Below, piece after piece: positions 1 through 8,720 of a stretch of DNA of 55,309 nt. The first letter of the stretch is position 1, and each line of letters begins with the position of its first letter. The stretch is from an uncultured Olsenella sp. (GTDB taxonomy: Bacteria > Actinomycetota > Coriobacteriia > Coriobacteriales > Atopobiaceae). The position numbers and the translations under genes are program-made. Below the pieces are notes generated by a model that made no database searches, had not been told where the DNA came from, and worked only from the letters and a program-made list of their open reading frames with translations. The DNA lies in the NCBI GenBank assembly GCA_900540955.1, contig UQIF01000012.1:1-55309 (forward strand), read 5' to 3'.

Positions 1-70
1 GGGGGATTTTGTCCCAAATTGTGGAGCCGCTCCACGTTTTGGGACAAAATCCCCCGTCCCTTTTGTCCCA
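1..70. repeat. Palindromic intergenic repeat A, copy 1 (cut by window edge)
   Basis: The right arm is a complete 32-base unit at 39-70 containing GGGACAAAATCCCCCGTCCC. The left arm (1-17) is its reverse complement and is truncated by the window start. The loop holds a second small palindrome, GTGGAGCcGCTCCAC. The same arms recur at 2554-2585 and 11780-11864. No coding function is apparent. Confidence 0.9.
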
Positions 71-212
71 GGGCGTGCCATACTGGAGCGCGTTGGCTCC
101 GCGCGCGTTTGGAGATGGGCATATGTACATGTTCGAGAGCGGTATTTACCTAGCGGACTGATCCGGTCCCTCCGCCCCTGCCCGTACTCTGCCTTTTTTC
201 GGAGCCCAAACC

Positions 213-1454
213 ATGAGATTTCTCTCTACCCCCACGCGGCGGATCGTCGCGATGAACTTCTTTTCCATGCTCGCGTTCCAGGCCACCTACTTCGTCGGCG
301 TCATCGGATGCGCGACCTACGTGCTCGGCCTCGGCGCCATCGAGGTGTCGGCGCTCGTCTTTTTGCTCAACGTCGTGCTCGTCGCCGGCAATCTTGCCTC
401 GGGCCCCGTCATCGACACCATTGGCCCGAGGCGCACGCTGATCGCGGTACTCGCGGCTACCTCCGCCCTCGGCGCCGTCGCCTGGCTCGCGCTCGTGAGT
501 TATCCCGAACTCGTGCTCGTGGCGATGGCGCTCGGCCTCTTGTTCGGTATCTCCACGACCGCGATCGACGCCTACCCGCGCTATTTCTCCGAGGACTCCG
601 GCGAGCTCGCGCGCATGAACAGCCTGAACCAGGTGGCCACCGGCGCGAGCGTGGTCATCGGCCCCGCGTTGGCGGGCTGGATCACCACGTGGGCGCCCGT
701 GCAGTGCGTGTTCTCGCTGCTCATGCTCGCGCCCGTGCCCGCCGTTGCGCTCGCGTGGGCGACGCGCGAGGAGCTTTCGGCGGCAAGAAGCGCCGCAGGC
801 GACGACACCGACGCCGAGCCCCAAGCGGGCGGCCTGCGCGGGTTTCTTTCCAACGCCGCCGAGGGCGTGCGCATCGTGTTCGGCCGCGAGGACCTGCGCG
901 TGCTCTTCCTCCTTGGCTTCCTCGGCTTTTTTGCCTACGGCGCGTTCGACTCGCTCGAGTCGCTCTTCTACCGAGACGTGCTGCGCGTGGGCGCCGACTG
1001 GATGGGCTGGCTCTCGGCCGTCTCGGGCGTGGGCGGCGTCGCGGGCTCGTTGCTCGTCCTCAAGATCCCCAAGCAAAGCCTTTCCACGCGCCTGCTCGCC
1101 CTCATCCTCACGCTCGTCGGCGTGGGGTCGATGATCTACACGGGGACGCCCCTCGTCGCCGTCGCCGCCGTGGGCCAGGTCGTCACGGGCATCGGCTTCG
1201 GCGCGCTTGCGCCCGTGCGCACGACGCTCACGCAGCAGCGCTGCGAACCCGGCAACGTGGGCCGCGTCTCGTCGATCATGCGCATGGGGATGAACTCGGC
1301 GGGCACCCTGCCGCTGCTCGTCTCGCCCGCGCTCGCCGACGCCTTCGGCCCGCAGGCCGTCCTCTTCGGCGCCTCGACCCTGGCCGCCCTCATCGGCCTC
1401 GCCTTCGCTCTCCGCGCGCAAGACGGCAAGAAGGGCGCCGGCCGCAGCGCCTAG
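213..1454 (+). CDS. MFS family transporter
   Basis: This is an integral membrane transporter of the major facilitator superfamily; the substrate is unknown. The 413-residue protein has about twelve hydrophobic segments in two halves, separated by a charged central loop around residues 185-220. The N-terminal half carries the conserved loop 2-3 stretch GPVIDTIGPRR, an MFS motif-A-like sequence. Length is normal for the family. The ATG at 213 follows a weak purine-rich site (CGGAG). It lies just downstream of repeat A and about 120 bases before a second transporter gene on the same strand. Drug or metabolite efflux is possible, but nothing in the sequence decides this. Confidence 0.85.
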   Translation: MRFLSTPTRRIVAMNFFSMLAFQATYFVGVIGCATYVLGLGAIEVSALVFLLNVVLVAGNLASGPVIDTIGPRRTLIAVLAATSALGAVAWLALVSYPELVLVAMALGLLFGISTTAIDAYPRYFSEDSGELARMNSLNQVATGASVVIGPALAGWITTWAPVQCVFSLLMLAPVPAVALAWATREELSAARSAAGDDTDAEPQAGGLRGFLSNAAEGVRIVFGREDLRVLFLLGFLGFFAYGAFDSLESLFYRDVLRVGADWMGWLSAVSGVGGVAGSLLVLKIPKQSLSTRLLALILTLVGVGSMIYTGTPLVAVAAVGQVVTGIGFGALAPVRTTLTQQRCEPGNVGRVSSIMRMGMNSAGTLPLLVSPALADAFGPQAVLFGASTLAALIGLAFALRAQDGKKGAGRSA

Positions 1455-1577
1455 GGTCCGGGGCGCCCTTCTTTCTGGCGCTTCTTTTCGCTGCGGTTCG
1501 CGCGTTTCGATTCCGCGACAAAGAAGGGCAATCTCGGTGACGCTGCCGCGCCGGCCATACGATGGCGTCGTTCATCG

Positions 1578-2603
1578 TTGCGTCGATGGGGGGCGCCCGC
1601 CTTGGATTCGTGGAAGTCGTTCGGCAAGTTCATCGGTTCTCACCTTGCCTTCATTGCTCCTGCGTGTGTGGTTGTGGGCGTGCTCTTTCCTGAGCAGGTC
1701 GGCGTCCTCAAGCCCCTCGTCACGGCGCTCTTCGCCTTCATGACGTTCCAAGGCGCCCTCGGGAACAACTTCGCCAACCTCGCCCATACCTTTCGCCACC
1801 CCGCCCCCATGCTCGTCACGCTGCTCATCTCGTCGGTGGCCATGCCCGTCGTTGCCTACGCGCTCGGGTCGCTCTTTTTCGGCGACGACCCGAGCCTCGT
1901 GTGCGGCATCGTGCTCGAGTACTCGGTGCCGGTGGCCGTCGTCTCGGCCATGTGGGTCTCGATGTTCGGCGGCGACGTGGCCCAGGCGCTCGCGACGCTG
2001 CTCGTCTCGACGGTCCTCTCGCCCGTGACCATCCCGCTCACCTTGCAGCTGCTGCTGGGGCGGTCGGTCCAGGTGGACGCAGCTGGCATGATGGTCGACA
2101 TGCTCTTCCAGATCGCGCTGCCGGCGCTTGCGGGCATGGCGGTCAACGACCTTACGCACGGCTGGGGCAAGAAAACCCTCGCGCCGGTCCTGGGCCCCGC
2201 GGCCAAGGTCGCCCTCGTGCTCGTGATCCTCTCGAACTCGACGGGCGTCTCTCCCTACATGAGGCACCTGACGCCGCGGCTCGTGGGCGTGATGGTGTTC
2301 ATCGCGGTCTTCGCGACGTCGGGCTATTTCTGGGGGCTCATCGTGTCGCGCCTGTGCCGCCGCCCGCGCGCCGTGCAGGTCACGATGACCTACCAAACCG
2401 GTATGCGCAACATCTCGGCGGGAGCGGTGCTCGCCGCGCAGTACTTCCCGGGCGAGGTCATGTTCCCGGTGATCATCGGCACGCTCTTCCAGCAGGTTCT
2501 CGCCGCCTGCTTCGGCACCTTCATGACCTGGCTCCTCGCCCGCGAGGACCATTTGGGACAAAAGGGACGGGGGATTTTGTCCCAAAATGTGGAGAAGCGC
2601 TGA
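1578..2603 (+). CDS. BASS (bile acid:sodium symporter)-like permease with repeat-encoded C-terminus
   Basis: This membrane permease of about 325-341 residues has eight to ten hydrophobic segments. It resembles the bile acid:sodium symporter/arsenite-permease-like superfamily, seen in its small-residue-rich helices and the segment TYQTGMRNISAGAVLAAQ. The substrate is unknown. The open frame begins at a TTG (1578); another TTG at 1602 has a better upstream site (GGGGGG), so the start is uncertain. The last 17 codons, HLGQKGRGILSQNVEKR, are translated from an inserted half of repeat A (2554-2585), so the native C-terminus has probably been replaced. Auxin-efflux-type carriers are an alternative family. 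No partner genes are recognisable. Confidence 0.7.
   Translation: MRRWGAPALDSWKSFGKFIGSHLAFIAPACVVVGVLFPEQVGVLKPLVTALFAFMTFQGALGNNFANLAHTFRHPAPMLVTLLISSVAMPVVAYALGSLFFGDDPSLVCGIVLEYSVPVAVVSAMWVSMFGGDVAQALATLLVSTVLSPVTIPLTLQLLLGRSVQVDAAGMMVDMLFQIALPALAGMAVNDLTHGWGKKTLAPVLGPAAKVALVLVILSNSTGVSPYMRHLTPRLVGVMVFIAVFATSGYFWGLIVSRLCRRPRAVQVTMTYQTGMRNISAGAVLAAQYFPGEVMFPVIIGTLFQQVLAACFGTFMTWLLAREDHLGQKGRGILSQNVEKR
2554..2585. repeat. Repeat A half element inside the end of the BASS gene
   Basis: This is a 32-base arm identical to the left arm at 11780-11811. It lies in frame in the last codons of the upstream permease gene. The matching right arm is not adjacent; a 17-base piece (CCGTCCCTTTTGTCCCA) occurs at 2795-2811, so the element looks split or eroded. 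Confidence 0.85.
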
Positions 2604-3158
2604 TTTGCCTGCTTTGGCAAGAAGGGCTGCCGGCCTGCCCTGTGCGGCGGCGCGGGAATCCTAGACCGTCGGTAACCAAGAGCCCGTTGTGCGCCGGAAT
2701 AGGGGAGTGTCGGTAATTCCGCGACGACTGTGCGCCAAATGCCGTGACCGTCTGTACCGACGGTCACGGTTTCTGGTGAGAAGTGCCCTTCTTGCCGTCC
2801 CTTTTGTCCCAGGCCGTTTGCCGGCGGCGGTCTACCGTTCGGCGTGAAATATGCGGTTAACAATGTGAAGACCAGAAGCTCCGCCAGATGTCGTTATGTG
2901 TTTCCGGTGGTGCCATTTCGGCGAAGGCAAGTTAACCGACGTTGCAGGCTCTCGGGGGCGTTTGCCATTCGCCTCATACGTTCCAAATTATCAAAATATA
3001 AATAAACCAATTCTGAGCACTTTGTAAAACAAAGCGCACCAGTCAGTGATTTTGCGCTAAGAAAATGTACGGGGGGAGTATATTTCCTCATACAATATGC
3101 AGGCTAGCCTTGGTGTGCCGGGGGTACGTCTGCGCAAGTTTCGCGCGTCTTGGCTTTG
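2604..3158. other. Gene-free interval before the pilus locus
   Basis: No credible gene is visible in about 555 bases. The interval holds a perfect 11-base inverted repeat (CCGTGACCGTC at 2742-2752 and its complement at 2759-2769), which is not followed by a T tract. It also holds a fragment of repeat A at 2795-2811 and an AT-rich stretch from about 2980 to 3100, unlike the GC-rich surroundings, which probably contains the pilus promoter. Confidence 0.7.
3020..3034. promoter_or_regulatory. Palindrome CTTTGTAAAACAAAG, candidate operator upstream of pili
   Basis: This is a perfect inverted repeat CTTTGT-aaa-ACAAAG in the AT-rich region about 125 bases before the first pilin start. A possible -10 element (TACAAT, 3091-3096) lies downstream. 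The role as an operator is inferred from position and symmetry only. Confidence 0.35.
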
Positions 3159-6100
3159 ATGGGTACGACAATGAACAATAAACGCAACCGGTCCGTACGC
3201 TTCGTCCTGTGCGCGGTTCTCGCCGTCATCGCGGCGCTTTGCCTGCGGGGCATCGCTTCGCCTGTGCACGCCGAGGAGGCGCCGGAGACTCCGACGCCGA
3301 TTCAGATTAACGGGGATACCGCGAACGTCACAGTCGATCTCTATACCGACGAGAACCACACACAACCTCTTGACGGGCCCACGACGTCTACTTCGAATTT
3401 CTACGGGGCCTTCTCGGCGAATTTCAAGTCCGACAAGGCGCCTTCGCCTGGGCACAACGTCGCCGTCTACGAGTTCCCCGACACCATCGTCGTCGACAAC
3501 AACGATGGCGGCGACCTTATGGCGGGGTCGGGCACCGACGCCAAAAAAGCCGGCACATGGAAGATCGAGGACAATAAGGCCATCTTTACGTTTGACGAGG
3601 ACTGGCTTGCGTCGAACCCCTCGGGCATCTATGTCGCGGCAAATTTCTCGTTCCAGCTTGCAAACACGGGCACCGGTTCAGGCGGCAGCGCGTCCGTCGA
3701 GTTCCCCGGTGCGGGGTCGATTGATATCCTCACCAAAGACGGTAACGTCACGGGGACGAAGGCGGGGGCCTTCTCCCAAGGCGCCGACGGCGTGGCCAAG
3801 GTTACGTGGACCGTCAAGCTTACCGTCGAATCGTATGCAACGAACGTCAATTTCACCGATACGCTGGGCGCTAACTTCGACTTTGTGGATGGCAGCTTCA
3901 CGCTCGATGGCAAGAAGCTCGACCCGCAGCCGACGATCGACGGCCAGGTCGCGACCCTCGAGAACCTGGGCAACCTTACCCAGGGCGATCACACGATCAC
4001 GTACGAAACGGTGCTGAAGAGCGGCGTCTCCGCGAACAACGGCGAGTACATCAACGACCAGGAAGCCTCCAAAAACACGACAACGTGGGAGTGGGGCGGC
4101 CCTGACGACCGCAGGAGCAACTCGGTCACTGCCGCTCCCGCCAGCTTTCGCTACGACATGATTAACAAGTCCAACGGCTCGGGCACGCCGTCCGACATCA
4201 CGTGGACGGTCACGCTCAACCGAGGCGAGCTCAAGGCCGACATGAGCGGCTACGTGTTTACCGACACCTTGGACGACAAGCAGTCGTATATCGGAAGCTA
4301 CACGGTATACAAGGGCGGCTCGGGCTCGGATGTCCTCGCGACCGGTGTGCTCGACCCGGCGCAGGGCTTCTTTACCTATACATTTCCGACCGACCTTGCC
4401 GATAAGTACGCGACCTATCGCATCGTCTATCACACAAAGATGAACGACACGGGCTCCTACGACACCGTGCGCAACGGCGCGACCATCGAGCGCGGGGGCT
4501 CCGTTTCCGGCGCCGGCGAAGGCGCGTTCACGCCGCAACTGGTCGGTACGCCGATTACTAAGAAGCTCGTGAACTCCGATGAGGCCGCGACGACGGGCAG
4601 GGCGACGTGGGGGACGCAGGTCGCGCTGAAGGCTATCGTCAATGCGGTCCATCCGGATACGGTGACGGTGAAGGATACGTTTCAGTCAGCGTGGTCGCAG
4701 GATCTCGGTGTCGACGTAGGCTCCATTACCATCAAAATTGGCGAAACCGAGCTGGTACGGGATACCGACTGGCGCCTGACGGGAAACTGGTCGGTCGGCG
4801 GAACAAAGAGAAATTTCAACCTTGATATCATCGTTAACGACAAAGTGAAGGCCGCCCTCGAGAACGAGGATTACGCTGTCATCACTTACACCACCACATC
4901 CGAAGCACTTTCGGGCTGGTACTCGAACTTCGCAGCGGTCGAAGCGCCGGGCCTGAATCTTCAGTGGAAGTACACCGACCCCGTCATGTACGTTGTCAAC
5001 AAAGAAACGACGCCGGCGGTCGAGAAGCCGGAGACGGAGTCGAAGGTGACTTGGGACGAGGACTTCGACTGGAACGCCGTCGACGGCTCGAACGAGAAAG
5101 GCGCCTGGGTCGTCGACTGGACGGTGTACGCGAACCGCCAGAAGGGCAATAAGGTCGCAAATGGCGAGTTCGAATACTATGGAGCCGGAAAGCTGGGCGG
5201 CGTACCGCTGAACATAGTCGATACCCTCCCGGACGGCATGAGCTATGTTGCGGGCTCCGCGAAGTACACGCTCGTGCAGAACCCCTACGGCCAGCATACG
5301 GGGCTTGGGCGCGGGAGCGAGAGCAAGACGGTCGTTTCGGACCAGCAGCTTGCCGCCGACAACGTGAACAGCGTCGGCAACGCCGTCACCTTCTCCATCC
5401 CCACGACGGCGCTCGGCGGCTACGCCGGCTACGCCAAGCTCACGTACAAGACGGCGGTCAAGCGCAGCGAGCTCAACACCTCCACGAACGAGGTGAAGTT
5501 CACCAACTCTGCCAGCGCCGAGTCGGGAAACAAGAAGTTCGACTCCGGCAGCGGCACTGTCACCATCAAGAACAACGTGATCCAGAAGACCAGCGAGCAG
5601 CTGGGCAACAGCAACCGCATCAAGTACACCATCCTGGTCAACGAGTCGGCCGTCGACCTGATGGCTACATGCGACTTCCTCGAGCTCGTCGACACCATGG
5701 ATGCCAAATGCACGCTGGCACCGTCGACGCTCAAGGTCTACGAGCAGGGGGACGTCGTTTGGAAGGACCTTCCCAAGGGCGAGTACTCGTCGAAGATGGA
5801 ACAGGTCGAAGGTGCCGCCGGCACGCAAACGCGGCTGACGCTCACCGTGCCCGACGGCAAGTATCTTAAGGTCGAGTACGAGGTCATCCCGAGCGGAAAT
5901 CCCGGCGACGAGGTTTCACTTTCCAATACCGCCAGGCTCACAGGTGTGACGGAGGGCTTGGCGACCGATGAGAAAATATGGACCGTGAAGAATGCCTCCG
6001 CAACCGCGGGTGGCAATGGCTACGGCATTACGATGACCAAGTACGACGCCCAGCAGGTCGGCGCGACGCTCGAGGGCGCCGAGTTCACGCTTTACAAGGT

Positions 6101-6905
6101 GGATGTGGACCGGGCCGCCACAGATGGCGTCGAGAACGCCAGAACGTGGTTCCAGACCGCCAAGACCGATGCCAACGGCAAGATCTCATTCGGCACGAGC
6201 GACAAGGCAATGGCCGATTGCGTGCTCTATCAGCTCGTGGAGACGGGGGCGCCTGAGGGCTATGCCGCGGCCGAGCCCACCTGGATCATGCTCAAGGGCA
6301 ATGCGAGCGACGATGCTTACCAAGAAGCGCTTACCAAGGCAAAGAACATCGTCGGCGACGTGGAAATCGTCGACGACGCAAAGAAGGACGCGATCTTGAT
6401 CTACGACAACCGCATGACGGGCGCGGCCGACATCCTTGCGAAGAAGGTGCTCGAGGGCGGCGTGCTCAAGGCGGGGCAGTTCTCGTTCGAGCTCAAGGAT
6501 TCTGGCGGCAAGGTGCTCCAGACGGCGACCAATGACGCCAAGGGCAACGTATCCTTCAACGTCGAGTACAACAAGGCCGGAACCTACACCTACACCATCT
6601 CCGAGGTCGTCCCCGAGGGTGCCGAGGACAACGTCAAGGACCACATCACCTACGACACAACCGTGCACAACGTCCTAGTCACGGTGAAAAACGGTGATGG
6701 GAAACTCGATGCCGCCGTCACCTACGACAACGACTCCACAACCCCGCCGACCTTTACCAACAAGTACTCGACCACCCTGCCCGCCGCCGGCGGGTCGGGG
6801 ACGACGGCGACATACCTGGCCGGCGCCGCGCTTCTTGCCATCGCCGCTGCCCGGATGCACCTGTATCGCACCGGTGCAAAGAAGGGAGGGGAGAGCCGTG
6901 AGTAA
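3159..6905 (+). CDS. Large sortase-anchored pilus tip/adhesin protein
   Basis: This is a secreted surface protein of about 1248 residues, probably the tip adhesin of the pilus built by the locus. A signal peptide (KRNRSVRF followed by a hydrophobic core ending near VHAEE) is followed by long beta-rich repeats of the fibrinogen/collagen-adhesin type. A SpaA/Cna-B-like domain (ITMTKYDAQQ...GAEFTLYKV) and a Streptococcus FctA-like isopeptide domain (FSFELKD...YTISEVVPEG...YDTTVHNVLVTV) come next. The C-terminus has a sorting signal LPAAGG, a hydrophobic helix and a basic tail. LPAAG differs from canonical LPxTG at the fourth position. Neither ATG (3159 or 3171) has a clear ribosome site. The stop overlaps the next gene by eight bases. 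Confidence 0.85.
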   Translation: MGTTMNNKRNRSVRFVLCAVLAVIAALCLRGIASPVHAEEAPETPTPIQINGDTANVTVDLYTDENHTQPLDGPTTSTSNFYGAFSANFKSDKAPSPGHNVAVYEFPDTIVVDNNDGGDLMAGSGTDAKKAGTWKIEDNKAIFTFDEDWLASNPSGIYVAANFSFQLANTGTGSGGSASVEFPGAGSIDILTKDGNVTGTKAGAFSQGADGVAKVTWTVKLTVESYATNVNFTDTLGANFDFVDGSFTLDGKKLDPQPTIDGQVATLENLGNLTQGDHTITYETVLKSGVSANNGEYINDQEASKNTTTWEWGGPDDRRSNSVTAAPASFRYDMINKSNGSGTPSDITWTVTLNRGELKADMSGYVFTDTLDDKQSYIGSYTVYKGGSGSDVLATGVLDPAQGFFTYTFPTDLADKYATYRIVYHTKMNDTGSYDTVRNGATIERGGSVSGAGEGAFTPQLVGTPITKKLVNSDEAATTGRATWGTQVALKAIVNAVHPDTVTVKDTFQSAWSQDLGVDVGSITIKIGETELVRDTDWRLTGNWSVGGTKRNFNLDIIVNDKVKAALENEDYAVITYTTTSEALSGWYSNFAAVEAPGLNLQWKYTDPVMYVVNKETTPAVEKPETESKVTWDEDFDWNAVDGSNEKGAWVVDWTVYANRQKGNKVANGEFEYYGAGKLGGVPLNIVDTLPDGMSYVAGSAKYTLVQNPYGQHTGLGRGSESKTVVSDQQLAADNVNSVGNAVTFSIPTTALGGYAGYAKLTYKTAVKRSELNTSTNEVKFTNSASAESGNKKFDSGSGTVTIKNNVIQKTSEQLGNSNRIKYTILVNESAVDLMATCDFLELVDTMDAKCTLAPSTLKVYEQGDVVWKDLPKGEYSSKMEQVEGAAGTQTRLTLTVPDGKYLKVEYEVIPSGNPGDEVSLSNTARLTGVTEGLATDEKIWTVKNASATAGGNGYGITMTKYDAQQVGATLEGAEFTLYKVDVDRAATDGVENARTWFQTAKTDANGKISFGTSDKAMADCVLYQLVETGAPEGYAAAEPTWIMLKGNASDDAYQEALTKAKNIVGDVEIVDDAKKDAILIYDNRMTGAADILAKKVLEGGVLKAGQFSFELKDSGGKVLQTATNDAKGNVSFNVEYNKAGTYTYTISEVVPEGAEDNVKDHITYDTTVHNVLVTVKNGDGKLDAAVTYDNDSTTPPTFTNKYSTTLPAAGGSGTTATYLAGAALLAIAAARMHLYRTGAKKGGESRE

Positions 6906-8583
6906 CCGCAACCTCGCGCCTCGCGCCTGGGGGCTCGTCACCCTTTTGTGTGCGCTTGTGCTCACGCTTGTGCCGATGCTCGCGAAGGCGGCCCCTGCCT
7001 CCTCAGCGCCTGCGCGCAGCGTCGCTACGGGCACCCTTACGGTGTCGGGCACGGTCGCGGACGCCTACGAGGCGTACCGGCTCTTTGACGCCAAGGTCGC
7101 AGACGGCGATTCGGGGAACAAGGTTGCCTCCGGCGTGACGTGGGCGAGCGACGCCGCGCGCGACGCCGCGCTCCCCGTGCTGCGCGAGGCCGGCATGGAC
7201 ACTGCCGGCGCCGTCGCCCAGGACGTCGCCGAGTGGCTCGACATCGACGGGTACATGACGCCCTCGCTCGCCACGGGGCTCGCTCGTGCGATCCGCGCGG
7301 CCGGCGCGGAGCCCGTCGCGATCTCTGCCGGCGCCTCGGCGGAGCTTTCCGCCGGATATTGGCTCGTCGTCGCCGACGACGGCGCCATCGGCGTGTCCCA
7401 GGCGGGCACGGCGCCGATATTTACGCTGGTGGGAGGAGCCCCGGTCACCGTCGCGCCCAAGGCCGCGACGCCGGAGGTCTGCAAGCACGTGCTCGAGGAC
7501 TCGGACGGCACATGGAGGAAGGCCGCCGATGCCACCGTGGGCGACGACCTGTACTGGCGTCTCGGTGCCACGATCCCCGCGGGGCTTCTTGGCTACGACA
7601 CGTACACGGTCGAGTTCGCCGACTCCATGAGCGCGGGGCTCGATCCCGCGAGGGTCGCCTCGAGCGCGCGCGTCTACGTGGCCGCGGGAACCGACGGCGG
7701 CCTCGACGCGGTCGCCGTCGCGGGCGGCTCTGTGGGCACCGAGCCCGCGGTTGGCTGGAGGGACATCACCTCCGGGTGCGACGTCGCGGTCGATGCCGCG
7801 GCCAACACCTTCACCGTGCGGACGTCCGACCTCATCGACGCGCTCGGCGGCGTGGAGAAGTTCACTGCCGGGGCCCGCGTGGTCGTCGTCTACAGCGCGC
7901 CCTTGGGCGCAGGCGCCAACCGCGGCGCGGAGAAGGGCAATCCCAACGAGGTGTACCTGCGCTATCCGCGCTCGCCCTTCTCCGGCCAGGGCGGGGAGGG
8001 CGGCTTTACCCGTACCCCGAGCGACGACGCCACCGCCTACACCTGGGACCTCGCGCTCACCAAGCGCGCAAGCGAGGACCAGGCGCCGCTTTCGGGCGCA
8101 GTGCTGCGCATTACCGATGACCGCGGTCGCCGGCTTGCCGCCGACGGAACGTGGGTCGAGGGCGACGCGACCGTTACCACCGGCGCCGACGGGCGCGTGA
8201 CGGTCGGCGGCGTGGACTCCGGCGTGCTCACGGTCGAGGAGGTCGCGGCGCCCGAGGGCTATGCAGGTTTTGCGGGCGCGAGGAGGCTTACCCTCACGGT
8301 CGAGGGGCTCGACGTCCAGCAGATCGCCGCTGCGAGGCCCACGCTCACCGTGTCCGCAGCCGAGCCGCTGCGCGTCGATGGGGCGGATGCCGCCTCGGGC
8401 ACCGCGGAGGCGACGGTCCTGAACTCTCGCAAGCCCTCGAGTCCGAGCGAGTGGCTCGGCGGGCTTCTTCCTAAGACCGGTGAGGGTCGCCTCGTTGCCG
8501 CGTTGACGCTCGCCGCCGCCGGCGTCCTGCTCGCGGTCGCGTCGCGCCTCTTTGGGCGGGAAGGGGACAGCCGTGATGAGTAG
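6898..8583 (+). CDS. LPKTG pilus subunit with fimbrial isopeptide D2 domain
   Basis: This 561-residue secreted pilin-like protein is probably the basal or minor pilus subunit. A signal peptide (RAWGLVTLLCALVLTLVPMLAKA) is followed by an N-terminal pilin domain. A D2-type isopeptide domain begins near the segment TPEVCKHVLED, and a SpaA-like domain follows (WDLALTKRASED...LTVEEVAAPEGYAG). The C-terminus carries LPKTGEG, a hydrophobic helix and the charged tail RLFGREGDSRDE. The GTG at 6898 is chosen because AAGGGAGGGGAG lies just upstream and it overlaps the preceding stop (GTGAGTAA). A longer upstream open frame exists but lacks support. The overlap suggests translational coupling with the tip protein. 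Confidence 0.85.
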   Translation: MSNRNLAPRAWGLVTLLCALVLTLVPMLAKAAPASSAPARSVATGTLTVSGTVADAYEAYRLFDAKVADGDSGNKVASGVTWASDAARDAALPVLREAGMDTAGAVAQDVAEWLDIDGYMTPSLATGLARAIRAAGAEPVAISAGASAELSAGYWLVVADDGAIGVSQAGTAPIFTLVGGAPVTVAPKAATPEVCKHVLEDSDGTWRKAADATVGDDLYWRLGATIPAGLLGYDTYTVEFADSMSAGLDPARVASSARVYVAAGTDGGLDAVAVAGGSVGTEPAVGWRDITSGCDVAVDAAANTFTVRTSDLIDALGGVEKFTAGARVVVVYSAPLGAGANRGAEKGNPNEVYLRYPRSPFSGQGGEGGFTRTPSDDATAYTWDLALTKRASEDQAPLSGAVLRITDDRGRRLAADGTWVEGDATVTTGADGRVTVGGVDSGVLTVEEVAAPEGYAGFAGARRLTLTVEGLDVQQIAAARPTLTVSAAEPLRVDGADAASGTAEATVLNSRKPSSPSEWLGGLLPKTGEGRLVAALTLAAAGVLLAVASRLFGREGDSRDE

Positions 8584-8720
8584 CCGCTTCCCGTCGCCTG
8601 CCGCGTTTTCTCCTCCGTAGTCGCGCCAAAGGCATCCGTTCCGATCAAACGCTCGGCTTAAAAGGCGGCCTTCAGGCTGCTCGAATCCATAAGCAACCCT
8701 CACAGAAAGAGAAACCAAAT

